The notes beneath the pieces are model-generated. The model worked only from the letters and a program-made list of their open reading frames with translations, made no database searches and was not told where the DNA came from. A DNA stretch of 64,000 nt from Bradyrhizobium lablabi (GTDB taxonomy: Bacteria; Pseudomonadota; Alphaproteobacteria; Rhizobiales; Xanthobacteraceae): NCBI RefSeq assembly GCF_001440475.1, contig NZ_LLYB01000053.1:101968-165967 (forward strand). Direction: 5' to 3'. Of the stretch, positions 28,408-40,899 are shown piece by piece. Each line of letters starts with the position of its first letter. Within the stretch, counting starts at the first letter, position 1. Position numbers and translations under genes: made by a program.

Positions 28408-29772
28408 TCAGATCGCCTGAGGCTGCGCTCCCGTTGTGTCCAGATCCGCCGGATCGATCCCTGCTTCCGCGCTCACGGGATCGACCTGCCCATTCAGGAC
28501 CCGATGCGCCTTCTCCCGATCGATGTCGCCTTCCCAGGAGGCCACCGCGACCGTGGCGACGCAATTCCCGATATAGTTGCCCAGCGCGCGTGCGATGCCA
28601 ATGAACCAGTCCACCGACAGGATCAGCACCAATCCGATGGCCGGAATGGCCGGGATGGCCGCGAGGGTGGCCGCAAGCACGACGATGGCGGAGCCGGGGA
28701 CGCCGTGAGCGCCCTTCGAGGTCAGGAGAGCAACGCCGAGAATTGCCAGAAGATCACCCGTGGCCAGCGGCGTATTGGTCGCCTGGGCAATGAACACGGC
28801 GGCCAGCGTCAAATAGATCGAGAAGGCATCCAGATTGAACGAATATCCCGTCGGGATTACCAGTCCGACGGTCGACGGCTTGATGCCAAGAAGTTCGAGC
28901 TTGCGCATCGTCTGCGGAAGCACGCTGTCTCCGGCTGCCGTGCCGAGAACGATCGTCAGTTCCTCGCGCAAATAGCGGAGCAGCTTGAACAGGCTGAAGC
29001 CGGAAACGCGCATGACCGCGCCCAGCACGACGACGACAAAGACGACCACGGCCACATAGAACAGAGCGACGAGCCCGCCGAGTTGCTTGAGCGAGCCGAT
29101 GCCGTACTTGCCCACCGTAAATGCGATCGCCCCGAACACACCGAGCGGCGCCAACCTGACGACGAAATTCATCATCTTGAAGACGATGTCACTCACACGT
29201 CCGATGAAATCCGTCACCGGCTTGGCCCGCTCGCCACACAGGGAGGCAGCACAGCCGAACATGATCGAGACGATCAGCACCTGCAGGATGTCGCCGGTCG
29301 TGAAGGCCCCGACCACCGTCGAGGGAATGAGCTTCATGAGGAATTCCGAGACACCGCCGCCGGCGACCTGGGCCGCCGTCTGACTGAAGCCGCTCAACGC
29401 TTTTGCATCCAGCGTCTTCGGATCGATATTCATTCCGGTACCGGGCTGGAAGTAATAGGCGAGCGCAATGCCGAGCACCAACGCAATCGTCGTGATGACC
29501 TCAAAGTATATCAGCGCGCGCACCCCGACTCGCCCAACCTTCGACAGGTCCCCTGCGGCGGCGATCCCGTGCACGACAACGCAAAACACGATCACCGGAA
29601 CCAGCATCTTGATGAGCTTGATGAAGCCGTCGCCCAGCGGTTTCATTTGAAGAGCGGCATCCGGGTGAACCATGCCAAGCGCAATACCCAGCGCCAGCGC
29701 CACGATGACCTGGAAGAAGAGTGACTTGAATAGCCTTGGCACGACGTTCCCTCGCTTGGTCGGTGTTTTCAT
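28408..29772 (-). CDS. dctA: C4-dicarboxylate/cation symporter DctA
   Basis: A 454-residue inner-membrane carrier of the DAACS family with eight or more hydrophobic segments and the SKGAHGVPGSAIVVLAATL signature. The ATG at 29772 (MKTPTKRGNVVPRLFKSLFF) gives the usual length; the frame upstream would overlap the promoter and lysR. DctA takes up succinate, fumarate and malate. As the first gene before allA and allE it may instead supply an organic acid linked to ureide use; the 88-base gap leaves co-transcription open. Confidence 0.9.
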   Translation of the reverse strand: MKTPTKRGNVVPRLFKSLFFQVIVALALGIALGMVHPDAALQMKPLGDGFIKLIKMLVPVIVFCVVVHGIAAAGDLSKVGRVGVRALIYFEVITTIALVLGIALAYYFQPGTGMNIDPKTLDAKALSGFSQTAAQVAGGGVSEFLMKLIPSTVVGAFTTGDILQVLIVSIMFGCAASLCGERAKPVTDFIGRVSDIVFKMMNFVVRLAPLGVFGAIAFTVGKYGIGSLKQLGGLVALFYVAVVVFVVVVLGAVMRVSGFSLFKLLRYLREELTIVLGTAAGDSVLPQTMRKLELLGIKPSTVGLVIPTGYSFNLDAFSIYLTLAAVFIAQATNTPLATGDLLAILGVALLTSKGAHGVPGSAIVVLAATLAAIPAIPAIGLVLILSVDWFIGIARALGNYIGNCVATVAVASWEGDIDREKAHRVLNGQVDPVSAEAGIDPADLDTTGAQPQAI

Positions 29773-29953
29773 TTGATGTGGCTTCGTCGGCCCGCGGCCG
29801 GGTGCCACTTTTGCTCTTAAACGCGACGCTGACGTCGCTTCGAAACCGATGATTGCCCGCCGGACCCCGTCCCGGCTGCGCACCAAGCCATTCGTTGACC
29901 ATGCCGAACCAAGTGTCCAATATATAGAACGACACGATCAAGAGGGAAATCCT

Positions 29954-30865
29954 ATGGATCTCCGCCAGCTCCGGTACTTCATTGCGGTGGCCGAGGAGCG
30001 CAGCTTCACTGCTGCGGCGCGACGATTGAATCTTTCGCAGCCTCCTCTCAGCCAACATATCCAGTCGCTAGAAGCGGCGTTGGGAACACAGCTTCTCTAC
30101 AGGACCAGTCGCAAGGTCGAGTTGACGCAAGCCGGAGAAGCCCTCCTGGCGCGTGCACGCGCCATTCAACAGCAGATCAAACTGGCCGAGGACGAGATCC
30201 ATTCAATCGGCGCCGGCCTGGTCGGGACTCTCGACATCGGAGCAACCGGCTCCATCCTGCGCGGACGCCTGGCCGACCTGCTCGCCGCGTATCGAAAGGA
30301 TGCGCCTTCGGTAAGGATGACGGTGCATGAGCAAGCGCCGGCCCTGCAGATCGCGGCCCTCCTCAATCACACGACAAACATCAGCCTGAACCGCAGCATC
30401 CCCACCGAGCATCTGCTCCGCAGCGAGCTTGCGTGGTCGGAAGAGGTTGTGGTTGCGATGCAGAAGACGCATCCACTGGCGCGACGCAAGCGCATCGCCC
30501 TCGGCGACCTTGCGTTGGAGGATCAGATTGTCCTGCAGCCCGAAAGTTCACAGTTTGCGCGCTACATCCAGAAATGTTGTGTCGACGCCGGCTTCCTGCC
30601 GCGGGTTTCCCAGCAAGTCATCGATGCACAGTCGGTCCCCAGTTTGATCGCCGCCGGCTTCGGAGTAGCGCTGGTCCCACAATCAATTGCCCGCTTCACG
30701 ACTGACGAAATCGTATTTCGGCCAATCAGGCCTTCACCGCCCTCCGCCGATGTCTTTCTCGTGTTCAGGAAAGACGAGACGTCGATGGTCGTACACAATT
30801 TCATCAAGCTGGCCCGGCGTTTTCTCAGCCAGAAACCAAATTCCGGCCACCCGTCCAGCAGCTGA
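29954..30865 (+). CDS. LysR-family transcriptional regulator
   Basis: A 303-residue LysR-type regulator. The helix-turn-helix is MDLRQLRYFIAVAEERSFTAAARRLNLSQPPLSQ..., followed by the linker helix and substrate-binding domain. The ATG at 29954 follows AGAGGGAAAT. It is divergent from dctA-allA-allE with 181 bases between, the usual layout for a LysR activator of the opposite operon. The inducer is unknown; a C4-acid or ureide intermediate is plausible. Confidence 0.9.
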   Translation: MDLRQLRYFIAVAEERSFTAAARRLNLSQPPLSQHIQSLEAALGTQLLYRTSRKVELTQAGEALLARARAIQQQIKLAEDEIHSIGAGLVGTLDIGATGSILRGRLADLLAAYRKDAPSVRMTVHEQAPALQIAALLNHTTNISLNRSIPTEHLLRSELAWSEEVVVAMQKTHPLARRKRIALGDLALEDQIVLQPESSQFARYIQKCCVDAGFLPRVSQQVIDAQSVPSLIAAGFGVALVPQSIARFTTDEIVFRPIRPSPPSADVFLVFRKDETSMVVHNFIKLARRFLSQKPNSGHPSSS

Positions 30866-30907
30866 TGGTCGTCCCGGCGGGGATCTCGCCTGTCAGCCGG
30901 CGGGGCT

Positions 30908-32023
30908 TCACGCCGCCAGAATTTTCTCGGGCGCCGCCGCGGGCAAATTCTGGCTGTCGCCGACCGCACGGTTGGTGATCTGCCCGCGATGCACGTTGAG
31001 CCCGGCGCGCAGATGCGGATCCTCGATCAGCGCGCGGATGCCCTTCCCGGCCAGCGCAAGGCCGAACGGCAGCGTGGCATTGTTGAGCGCATGGCTCGAC
31101 GTGACAGGCACGGCGCCGGGCATGTTGGCGACGCAATAATGCACGATCTCGTCGACCAGATAGGTCGGCGCCTGATGGGTCGTCGGCCGCGACGTCTCGA
31201 AGCAGCCCCCTTGGTCGATCGCGACATCGACCAGCACGGCGCGTCGCTTCATGCGGGCGAGATGCGCGCGAGAGACGAGTTTCGGCGCGCTGGCGCCCGG
31301 CACCAGCACCGCGCCGATGACGACGTCGGCGCCGATGGCCTCCTCCTCGATCGCATCCTGCGTCGCATAGCGCGTGCGAACGCGACCGAGGAACATCTCG
31401 TCAAGGACGCGAAGCCGCGGCAGCGAGCGGTCGAGGATGACGATGTCGGCGCCCAGGCCTGCCGCCATCCTGGCGGCATGCGTGCCGACCACGCCGCCGC
31501 CGATCACGGCGATCCGGCTCGGCGCGACGCCGGGCACGCCGCCGATCAGCTTGCCCATGCCGTCCGCCGATTTTCGCAAGGCGGCGCCTGCCGCCTCGAT
31601 CGCCAGCCGTCCCGCCACCTCGCTCATCGGCGCCAGCAGCGGGAGCCCGCCATTTGCGTCCGTTACCGTCTCGTAGGCGATCGCGGTGCAGCCGGACGCG
31701 AGAAGCCCCTTGGTCTGCGCGGTATCAGGCGCAAGGTGCAGATAGGTGAAGAGGATCTGGTTCTCGCGAAGCTGGCGCCATTCCGTCGGCTGCGGTTCCT
31801 TGACCTTGACCACCATGTCCGCGGTCGCGAAGACCTCGGCTGCCGTGTCCACGATCGCTGCACCGGCCGAACGGTAAATATCGTCACCGGCGCCAATGCC
31901 GAGCCCGGCGCCCTGCTCGACGATCACGTCGTGTCCCTGCGCCACATATTCCCGGACCGACGCCGGCGTCAGACCGACGCGATATTCCTCGACCTTGATT
32001 TCCCTGGGCACACCGATCCGCAT
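30908..32023 (-). CDS. ald: Alanine dehydrogenase
   Basis: A 371-residue NAD-dependent enzyme interconverting alanine with pyruvate and ammonia. It starts MRIGVPREIKVEEYRVGLTP after an AGGAG site. The nucleotide fold IAVIGGGVVGTHAARMAAG and the substrate residues in EYRVGLTP and VKVKEPQP are intact. It is divergent from an Lrp-type regulator, the common arrangement for ald control. Confidence 0.96.
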   Translation of the reverse strand: MRIGVPREIKVEEYRVGLTPASVREYVAQGHDVIVEQGAGLGIGAGDDIYRSAGAAIVDTAAEVFATADMVVKVKEPQPTEWRQLRENQILFTYLHLAPDTAQTKGLLASGCTAIAYETVTDANGGLPLLAPMSEVAGRLAIEAAGAALRKSADGMGKLIGGVPGVAPSRIAVIGGGVVGTHAARMAAGLGADIVILDRSLPRLRVLDEMFLGRVRTRYATQDAIEEEAIGADVVIGAVLVPGASAPKLVSRAHLARMKRRAVLVDVAIDQGGCFETSRPTTHQAPTYLVDEIVHYCVANMPGAVPVTSSHALNNATLPFGLALAGKGIRALIEDPHLRAGLNVHRGQITNRAVGDSQNLPAAAPEKILAA

Positions 32024-32122
32024 CGCCTTGCTCCTGCATTGGAAGCTGCTATCCGACATCAAAAACTATCTCTGAACGGACAACGCTTCTCTGCGAATAG
32101 CGGCTTGCCGGCAGCATTTTTC

Positions 32123-32135
32123 GCAGATATTCTGC
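32123..32135. promoter_or_regulatory. Candidate Lrp-type operator between ald and its regulator
   Basis: GCAGA-TAT-TCTGC is a perfect 5-base inverted repeat in an AT-rich stretch 32 bases from the regulator start and 100 bases from ald. The size suits an Lrp/AsnC half-site pair. The assignment rests on position and symmetry only. Confidence 0.45.
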
Positions 32136-32166
32136 TCTTTGCTGACAAAAATTAGAGAATAGCGGC

Positions 32167-32640
32167 GTGAGCGAGCTGGATCGCATTGATCTTCGGATTC
32201 TGGCTGAGTTGCTCTCCGACGCACGGGCCAGCCAGATCGAGCTCGCCGAAAAGGTCGGGCTGTCACCCACCGCCTGTGCGCGTCGCATTCGTCAGCTCGA
32301 GGAAACCGGCATCATTCGCGGCTATCGAGCCGACCTCGAACCGACTGCGCTCGGCCTCGTCACGACGGTTGTCGTCACCATCACGCTGGAGAAACAAAGC
32401 GAGGAATATCTCGCCGCGTTCGAAGCGGCGATTGCCCGCTGCCCCGACGTGGTGTCCTGCCACCTGATGTCGGGCAGCGATGACTATCATCTGCAGGTGA
32501 TCGCGCGCGACATCGCCGACTTCGAGCGCATTCACAAGCAGCATCTTTCGCGGATGCCCGGCGTCGCGCGCATCCATTCGAGCTTTGCGATGCGCGAAGT
32601 GGTTCGCAGGGCGATCCCTGAAACGGCATTACAGCGTTAG
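32167..32640 (+). CDS. Lrp/AsnC-family transcriptional regulator
   Basis: A 157-residue regulator with the AsnC-type helix-turn-helix (LDRIDLRILAELLSDARASQIELAEKVGLSPTACARRIRQLEETGII) and a RAM domain (HLMSGSDDYHLQVIARD). It starts with GTG. It is divergent from ald and most likely activates it in response to alanine, as AldR-type proteins do. Confidence 0.92.
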   Translation: MSELDRIDLRILAELLSDARASQIELAEKVGLSPTACARRIRQLEETGIIRGYRADLEPTALGLVTTVVVTITLEKQSEEYLAAFEAAIARCPDVVSCHLMSGSDDYHLQVIARDIADFERIHKQHLSRMPGVARIHSSFAMREVVRRAIPETALQR

Positions 32641-32685
32641 CTTCGTTGATCGCAGTCGTCGACCTGGCGCCAGAGAAGGCACACG

Positions 32686-33621
32686 CTAATCCGCTTCGGC
32701 GGATTTTCCTCCCTTCCCGAACACGCGGCTCGCCCGCACGTCCGAGGCCTCAATCGATTTTATGTCGTCCACAGTCAGGACATGGTCGAGATCGGCGATG
32801 AGACGATTGGCCTGGCGCAGCCGCAGGCGATCCAGGGCGTTGCGGATCGAACGCGCGTTGGAGAACAGCGGCTGGTTCTTGCGCAATGCAATGTAGCGAA
32901 CGAATTCCGCCCGCGCCTCCGGCGTGAACTTGTAGTTCATTTCCCGCAACATCAGTTCCGCGATGTCGATAAGCTCATCGTCGGAATAATCGGGAAAGTC
33001 GATGTGATGCGCGATGCGCGATCGGAAGCCGGGATTGCTCGCGAAGAACTTGTCCATGCGGTCGCCGTAGCCGGCGAGGATCACCACCAGATCGTCGCGC
33101 TGCGATTCCATCACCTGCAGCAGGATCTCGATCGCCTCCTGGCCGTAGTCGCGCTCGTTGTCCGGCCGGTACAGGTAATAGGCCTCGTCGATGAACAGCA
33201 CGCCGCCCATCGCTTTCTTCAGGATCTCCTTGGTCTTCGGCGCGGTGTGGCCGATATATTGCCCGACCAGTTCGTCACGCGTCACCGACACCACCTGACC
33301 GCGGCGGACGTAGCCGAGCCGGTGCAGGATATCGGCTATCCGCAGCGCCACCGTGGTCTTTCCGGTGCCGGGATTGCCCGTAAACGACATGTGCAGCGTC
33401 GGTGCTCCCGAGGTCAGTCCCATCCGCTTGCGGATGCGCTCGATCAGCAGCAGTGACGCGATCTCGCGGATTCGCGTCTTGACCGGCTTCAGGCCGATCA
33501 GCTCACGATCGAGCTGCGTCAGGATTTCCTCGATGCCGACGGCCTCAAGCTCTTCCCGAAGGCTTACCCTGTCCGTGGTTGTTGGCACATCCATATCCAT
33601 CTGCCGAACCTCAGCGCGCAT
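32686..33621 (-). CDS. cbbX: RuBisCO activase CbbX (AAA+)
   Basis: A 311-residue AAA+ ATPase that frees red-type RuBisCO of inhibitory sugar phosphates by pulling on the CbbL C-terminus. Walker A is GNPGTGKT (about residues 82-89), Walker [11 protein letters not shown], and the pore-loop region reads [16 protein letters not shown]. Met residues at 8 and 10 are alternative starts. It is the last gene of the cbb operon but is separated from cbbS by a terminator-like hairpin. Confidence 0.95.
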   Translation of the reverse strand: MRAEVRQMDMDVPTTTDRVSLREELEAVGIEEILTQLDRELIGLKPVKTRIREIASLLLIERIRKRMGLTSGAPTLHMSFTGNPGTGKTTVALRIADILHRLGYVRRGQVVSVTRDELVGQYIGHTAPKTKEILKKAMGGVLFIDEAYYLYRPDNERDYGQEAIEILLQVMESQRDDLVVILAGYGDRMDKFFASNPGFRSRIAHHIDFPDYSDDELIDIAELMLREMNYKFTPEARAEFVRYIALRKNQPLFSNARSIRNALDRLRLRQANRLIADLDHVLTVDDIKSIEASDVRASRVFGKGGKSAEAD

Positions 33622-33638
33622 TCCCGAGAGACAAAAAA

Positions 33639-33666
33639 CTCCGTCGCCGCTTGCACAGCGACGGAG
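33639..33666 (-). terminator. Intrinsic terminator between cbbS and cbbX
   Basis: Read on the minus strand, CTCCGTCGC and GCGACGGAG form a perfect 9-pair stem around a 10-base loop, directly followed by TTTTTT (from 33638 downwards). This is a textbook rho-independent terminator. It would end much of the cbbFPTALS transcript before cbbX. Confidence 0.8.
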
Positions 33667-33674
33667 CAGTTAGT

Positions 33675-33715
33675 TCGGCGAACGTAGCAACGATCAGGGA
33701 GAACACGTTCGCCGA
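33675..33715 (-). other. Second inverted repeat behind cbbS
   Basis: TCGGCGAACGT (33675-33685) and ACGTTCGCCGA (33705-33715) are perfect 11-base arms with a 19-base spacer, 14 bases after the cbbS stop. No T-run follows. It may protect the 3' end of the RuBisCO mRNA, acting in series with the terminator at 33639-33666. Confidence 0.6.
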
Positions 33716-33729
33716 CCCGAGGAGCTGTT

Positions 33730-34149
33730 TCAACCGTAGCGCCGGCCCTCCGGGCGGTCGGCGGCATAGGATGTCGTCGTGTAGCGGATGTTGCGACCGG
33801 CCGCCTCGTGGCGTTCGAGGCGGAAGCCGGGCTCATCCTTCGGCCGATTGACGATGAACGACAGCCGCAGCGACTCCCAGCCATGGCTGGAATCGTAGGC
33901 CGACATCCGGATGTAGCGGTCGCCATAGACCTTGCGGCACTCGTTGAGTTCCATCAGCACGCCCGCGGCATCCGGCAGGTCGAACATCGGCAGGCCCCAC
34001 ATCTCCCAGAAATTGTTGCGCGGATGCGGGTCGTCGGTGAATTCGATGTTCACCGCCCACCCCTTGCCGAGGCAATACTGCACCTGCCGCGTGATCTGCT
34101 CATCGGTGAGATCAGGCAGAAACGAAAAGCAACCTTGAGTGATACGCAT
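33730..34149 (-). CDS. cbbS: RuBisCO small subunit, form IC
   Basis: A 139-residue small subunit starting [19 protein letters not shown]. The text ([34 protein letters not shown]) and the extended C-terminus with paired beta strands ([21 protein letters not shown]) are those of red-type bacterial CbbS. It lies 12 bases after cbbL. Confidence 0.97.
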   Translation of the reverse strand: MRITQGCFSFLPDLTDEQITRQVQYCLGKGWAVNIEFTDDPHPRNNFWEMWGLPMFDLPDAAGVLMELNECRKVYGDRYIRMSAYDSSHGWESLRLSFIVNRPKDEPGFRLERHEAAGRNIRYTTTSYAADRPEGRRYG

Positions 34150-34161
34150 GATCTTTTCTCC

Positions 34162-36763
<2,602 letters not shown>

Positions 36764-36800
36764 CGGCGGCTCCTGTCGGTATTGGGCGTTACGTTCGGCG

Positions 36801-38840
36801 TCATGCGTAAGTCGCCGTCATTCGGGTTCGCGCCAGGCAGCGCATGGCGGCGGTCGCAACGGCCTCCGGCGTGATGCCAAACTCGCGGTAGAGCGTCTCG
36901 GCCGGCGCGGATGCTCCAAAGCCGGTCATGCCGACGAATTCGCCGCCATCGCCAAGCCAGCGCGCCCAGTCGCCTTCGACCGCGGCCTCGAGGCCGACCC
37001 TGGGAACGCGCCCCAGAACGGCGGTCCGGTATTCGCGGGACTGCTGGCGAAACAGCTCGAAGCACGGCGCCGAGACCACTGCGGCGCGGACGTTGTCTTT
37101 CTCGAGCAATCGTGCCGCCTCGAGCGCGATCGATACTTCGGAGCCCGTTGCGATCAAGGTGACGTCGCGGCCGGCCTCCGGTTCTACGACGACGTAGGCG
37201 CCGTACGCGACCAGATTGGTTTCGTCAGCCACTTCACGGAACGTCGGGACCGCCTGTCGCGACAGGCAGAGCACAGACGGGGCGCTGAGCTGCCGCAACG
37301 CGCAGTCCCACGCCTCCGCGGTCTCGACGGCGTCGCCGGGACGAAATACCAGCAAGTTCGGAATGGCCCGCAGTGACACCAGATGCTCGACGGGCTGATG
37401 CGTCGGACCGTCCTCACCCAGGCCGATCGAGTCATGCGTCATGACATGGATGACGCGGATGCCCATCAGCGCCGCCAGCCTGATCGCCGGGCGGCTGTAA
37501 TCGGCGAAGCTGAGAAACGTGCCGCCATAGGGAATAAAGCCGCCATGCAGCGCGATGCCGTTCATCGCAGCCGCCATCGCATGCTCGCGGATACCGTAAT
37601 GGACATAGCTGCCCTCGAGCGCATCGGCCCGCACCGGCCGCTGCGTCTTGGCGCGTGTCAGGTTCGAATGGGTGAGATCAGCCGAACCACCGAGGAGATT
37701 CGGCAACGCTTCGGCGATCACGTCGATCACCGTTTGCGACGCCTGCCGGGTGGCGAGTTTTGGCCGTTCGCTGCCGAACCGCGCCCGTAGCTGCGCCATG
37801 ACGTCGGCATATCCGCAGGGCAAATTCCGATTCAGCGCATCGTGAAACGGCGAGCGTCCCGCCGAATTGACGCGACGGCTCCGCTCGACCCAGGCGCGCC
37901 GTTCGGTATGTCCCTGCGCACCGATTTCGCGCCAGGCATCGAGGACGGCTTCCGGAACCTCGAATGGCGCGTGCGGCCAGTTCAACGCGCCGCGCGTTTT
38001 CTTGACTTCATCGGCTCCGAGCGGCGCGCCATGCGCCTTTTCGGTGCCCTGCCGGTTCGGCGCGCCGAAACCGATCACCGTGCGGCAGGCAATCAGGGAC
38101 GGCCGGTCGCTCTGCCGCGCGCGGCGGATCGCTGCCGCAATCGCCTCGGGGTCATGGCCATCGATCCGGACCGCCGACCAGCCGGACGCCTTGAAGCGCG
38201 CAAGCTGGTCATCCGAGCATGACAACGACGTGGAGCCGTCGATCGAAATCTCGTTGTCGTCGTAGAGCACGATCAAGCGGCTGAGCCTGAGGTGTCCCGC
38301 CAGCGAAATCGCCTCGTGGCTGAGGCCCTCCATCAGACAGCCGTCGCCGGCGATCACGTAAGTATAGTGATCGACGAGATCATCGCCGAAGCGCGCGTTC
38401 ATCAGGCGCTCCGCCAGCGCCATGCCGACCGCCGTCGCGATGCCCTGCCCCAGCGGGCCCGTGGTCGTTTCGACGCCCGGCGTATGTCCGTACTCGGGAT
38501 GGCCAGGGGTTTTCGATCCCCATTGCCGGAACGCCCGCAGTTCGTCCGCTGTCACACCCTCGTAGCCGGTAAGATGCAACAGCGCATACAGCAGCATCGA
38601 GCCGTGACCGGCCGACAGCACGAACCGGTCGCGATCCGGCCATGCCGGATCGGTGGCATCGAATTTGAGGAAACGCGAGAACAGCACGGTGGCGACATCG
38701 GCCATGCCCATCGGCATGCCGGGATGACCGGACTTCGCCCTCTCGACGGCGTCGATGGCCAGGAAGCGGATCGCGTTTGCCATTTCCGCATGCGACACAG
38801 CCGTATCGTTGGCAACGCGGGACAGAGCTAGATCGGTCAT
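36801..38840 (-). CDS. cbbT: Transketolase
   Basis: A 679-residue thiamine-diphosphate enzyme. The TPP/Mg motif is [32 protein letters not shown], with the substrate-binding HSIG-equivalent [19 protein letters not shown]. In the Calvin cycle it regenerates pentose phosphates. It starts in the cbbP stop codon (ATGA), so the two are coupled. Confidence 0.97.
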   Translation of the reverse strand: MTDLALSRVANDTAVSHAEMANAIRFLAIDAVERAKSGHPGMPMGMADVATVLFSRFLKFDATDPAWPDRDRFVLSAGHGSMLLYALLHLTGYEGVTADELRAFRQWGSKTPGHPEYGHTPGVETTTGPLGQGIATAVGMALAERLMNARFGDDLVDHYTYVIAGDGCLMEGLSHEAISLAGHLRLSRLIVLYDDNEISIDGSTSLSCSDDQLARFKASGWSAVRIDGHDPEAIAAAIRRARQSDRPSLIACRTVIGFGAPNRQGTEKAHGAPLGADEVKKTRGALNWPHAPFEVPEAVLDAWREIGAQGHTERRAWVERSRRVNSAGRSPFHDALNRNLPCGYADVMAQLRARFGSERPKLATRQASQTVIDVIAEALPNLLGGSADLTHSNLTRAKTQRPVRADALEGSYVHYGIREHAMAAAMNGIALHGGFIPYGGTFLSFADYSRPAIRLAALMGIRVIHVMTHDSIGLGEDGPTHQPVEHLVSLRAIPNLLVFRPGDAVETAEAWDCALRQLSAPSVLCLSRQAVPTFREVADETNLVAYGAYVVVEPEAGRDVTLIATGSEVSIALEAARLLEKDNVRAAVVSAPCFELFRQQSREYRTAVLGRVPRVGLEAAVEGDWARWLGDGGEFVGMTGFGASAPAETLYREFGITPEAVATAAMRCLARTRMTATYA

Positions 38841-39712
38841 ATCATGCGCCTCTTACGTTCCATCAGTTGCAGGATCAGCGGGGTAAGGATGAGCTGCATG
38901 GCGAGATCGAGCTTCGAGCCATGGATCACGATCGAGTTGGCGCGCGACATGAAGCTGTTCGGGATCATCGACAGCAGATAGGGAAAATCGATGCCGCGCG
39001 GATTCTTCAGGCGGATCACCACCATCGATTCGTCCGGCGTCGGTATCCAGCGCGCGATAAAGGGATTCGACGTATCGACGGTGGGCACCCGCTGGAAATT
39101 GATGTCGGTCTCGGTGAACTGCGGACAGATGTAGTTCACGTAGTCAGGCATCCGCCGCAGGATGGTGTCGGTGACGGCTTCCGCGGTGTAGCCGCGGTCG
39201 CGGCGGTCGCGATGCAGCTTCTGGATCCATTCCAGATTTATGACGGGAACGACGCCGATCTTGAGATCAGCATGCTGCGCGATGTTGACCTTGTCGGTCA
39301 CGACAGCGCCATGCAGGCCTTCGTAGAACAACAGATCGGAATTTTCCGGCAACGGTGCCCATTCGGTGAACGTGCCAGGCTTGGCGCCGTACAGCCTTGC
39401 TTCCTCGTCATCGTGAACATAGTGCCGGGTTGTGCCGGTGCCGGACTCGCCGTAGTCGCGGAACAGCTTTTCCAGTTCCTCGAACAGGTTGGTCTCCGGG
39501 CTGAAATGGCTGAAATGCTTGTTGCCGCGCTCGGCTTCCTCGGCCATCTTCGTACGCATCTCGAAGCGGTTGTAGCGATGGAAGGCGTCGCCCTCGACAT
39601 AGGCGGCGGCGACGTTCTCGCGGCGGAAGATGTTTTCAAACGTCTTCTTCACCGACGTCGTCCCGGCGCCGGATGAGCCCGTGATCGATATGATGGGGTA
39701 GCTGCGCGACAT
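38837..39712 (-). CDS. cbbP: Phosphoribulokinase
   Basis: A 291-residue kinase making ribulose 1,5-bisphosphate from ribulose 5-phosphate and ATP. The P-loop is GSSGAGTTS near residue 12; [12 protein letters not shown] and the conserved FYEGLHG follow. The ATG at 39712 ([12 protein letters not shown]) gives the usual proteobacterial length. It lies 13 bases after cbbF. Confidence 0.97.
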   Translation of the reverse strand: MSRSYPIISITGSSGAGTTSVKKTFENIFRRENVAAAYVEGDAFHRYNRFEMRTKMAEEAERGNKHFSHFSPETNLFEELEKLFRDYGESGTGTTRHYVHDDEEARLYGAKPGTFTEWAPLPENSDLLFYEGLHGAVVTDKVNIAQHADLKIGVVPVINLEWIQKLHRDRRDRGYTAEAVTDTILRRMPDYVNYICPQFTETDINFQRVPTVDTSNPFIARWIPTPDESMVVIRLKNPRGIDFPYLLSMIPNSFMSRANSIVIHGSKLDLAMQLILTPLILQLMERKRRMI

Positions 39713-39725
39713 CTTTTCTTCCCGG

Positions 39726-40763
39726 TCAACGAAACAGGCCGCGCCGCGCGAATAGCGGCGCGTCGCTGTTGTCAAACATTGGCTGCGTGCCTTCGTGAAT
39801 GGCGGTGATGTCGCGAACGCCGCGCATCGATCCCATGATCAGCGGCACCCGCTGGTGCGGCGTTTTCGCCGACAATTCGAGGATCCGCCGGCGGCCGGTG
39901 GTCGCGGCGCCGCCCGCCCACTCCATCACCAGCGCCATCGGATGCGCCTCGTAAAGCAGGCGAAGACGTCCCTCGCGATAGCCCGGCCGCGCATCCGCCG
40001 GGTACAGAAACACCCCGCCCCGAACCAGAATGCGAAGCGACTCCGCGACCAGCGAACCGATCCAGCGCATGTTGAAATCGGCCGCAGAGCCGCCATTGGT
40101 GCCGGCCAGGCACTCGTCGATATAGGTGCGCACCGGTCCGTGCCAGTGCCGCCGGTTCGAGGCGTTGATGGCGAATTCGGGCGTGTCGGGCGCGATCCTG
40201 ACGCGGCGCGCAACGAGCAGGAATTCCCTCGCACGCCGGTCCAGGATGAAGATATCGACGCGCTCGTCGAACGCCAGCACCAGCGTCGTTTGCGGGCCGT
40301 AGACCACGAAGCCTGCCGCACACTGCGCCGTGCCAGGCTCGAAGAAGGTGGAGACGATGTCGTTGCCGCGCGAGCGGATCGAAAAGATGGTTCCAACCGA
40401 GATATTGTTTTCGAGGTTGGCCGATCCGTCGAGCGGATCGATCGCGACGCAGAGCGACGCTTGGGCATCGAACACTTCCGGCAGTTCGGATTCTTCTGAC
40501 AGGACGGCGGCGACTGGCGACTTGCGCAACGCGGCGCGCATCATCGCATCGGCGGCAAGATCGATATCCCTCTGAAAGTCGCCGTCGGGATTGACGCCAT
40601 CGGTTCTGCCGGTGATGCCGGCCAACGGTCCGTCGGCAATGAGATCCGCAAGGCCGATCGCCGCAGCGGCGATCGCTTCAATCACGGTGGACACTGCCGG
40701 CCCGGCCAGCGTCTCCGACCCCGTCTGATCAAGATGCGAGCACAAGGTCACGCGTGCGCTCAT
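39726..40763 (-). CDS. cbbF: Fructose-1,6-bisphosphatase
   Basis: A 345-residue class I FBPase, cleaving fructose 1,6-bisphosphate and probably sedoheptulose 1,7-bisphosphate. The metal site is LSEESE plus AIDPLDGSANLENN, with the C-terminal GRLRLLYEAHPMALVMEWAGG. The ATG at 40763 follows a GGGGA site. It is the first gene of the operon, divergent from cbbR. Confidence 0.96.
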   Translation of the reverse strand: MSARVTLCSHLDQTGSETLAGPAVSTVIEAIAAAAIGLADLIADGPLAGITGRTDGVNPDGDFQRDIDLAADAMMRAALRKSPVAAVLSEESELPEVFDAQASLCVAIDPLDGSANLENNISVGTIFSIRSRGNDIVSTFFEPGTAQCAAGFVVYGPQTTLVLAFDERVDIFILDRRAREFLLVARRVRIAPDTPEFAINASNRRHWHGPVRTYIDECLAGTNGGSAADFNMRWIGSLVAESLRILVRGGVFLYPADARPGYREGRLRLLYEAHPMALVMEWAGGAATTGRRRILELSAKTPHQRVPLIMGSMRGVRDITAIHEGTQPMFDNSDAPLFARRGLFR

Positions 40764-40899
40764 GGCCGTTCCCCGTTTGGCGCCCGCTTTTCGGGGCGAT
40801 TGCAAAGCGTCGTGCCCATCCGCAGTCCGCGCATAACAACAACCCAGTTTGCAAAATTAGTGAAATTTTCTTATCTTTGGCTTTGCCAAAGTTTTTCTT
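40764..40899. promoter_or_regulatory. cbbR-cbbF divergent promoter region with CbbR-like palindrome
   Basis: The 136-base gap holds AT-rich sequence and a perfect inverted repeat CTTTGGC-TTT-GCCAAAG at 40875-40891. Within it is a T-N11-A element of the type bound by LysR regulators. It lies 8 bases before the first possible cbbR ATG, suiting autoregulation, and the opposite promoter drives cbbFPTALSX. A T-run follows the repeat, so it could also act as a weak hairpin in the cbbR leader. Confidence 0.55.

Noticed and set aside
28225..29724. 499-codon open frame on the plus strand
   Set aside because: It is antisense to dctA; the translation is His/Arg/Asp-rich low-complexity sequence.
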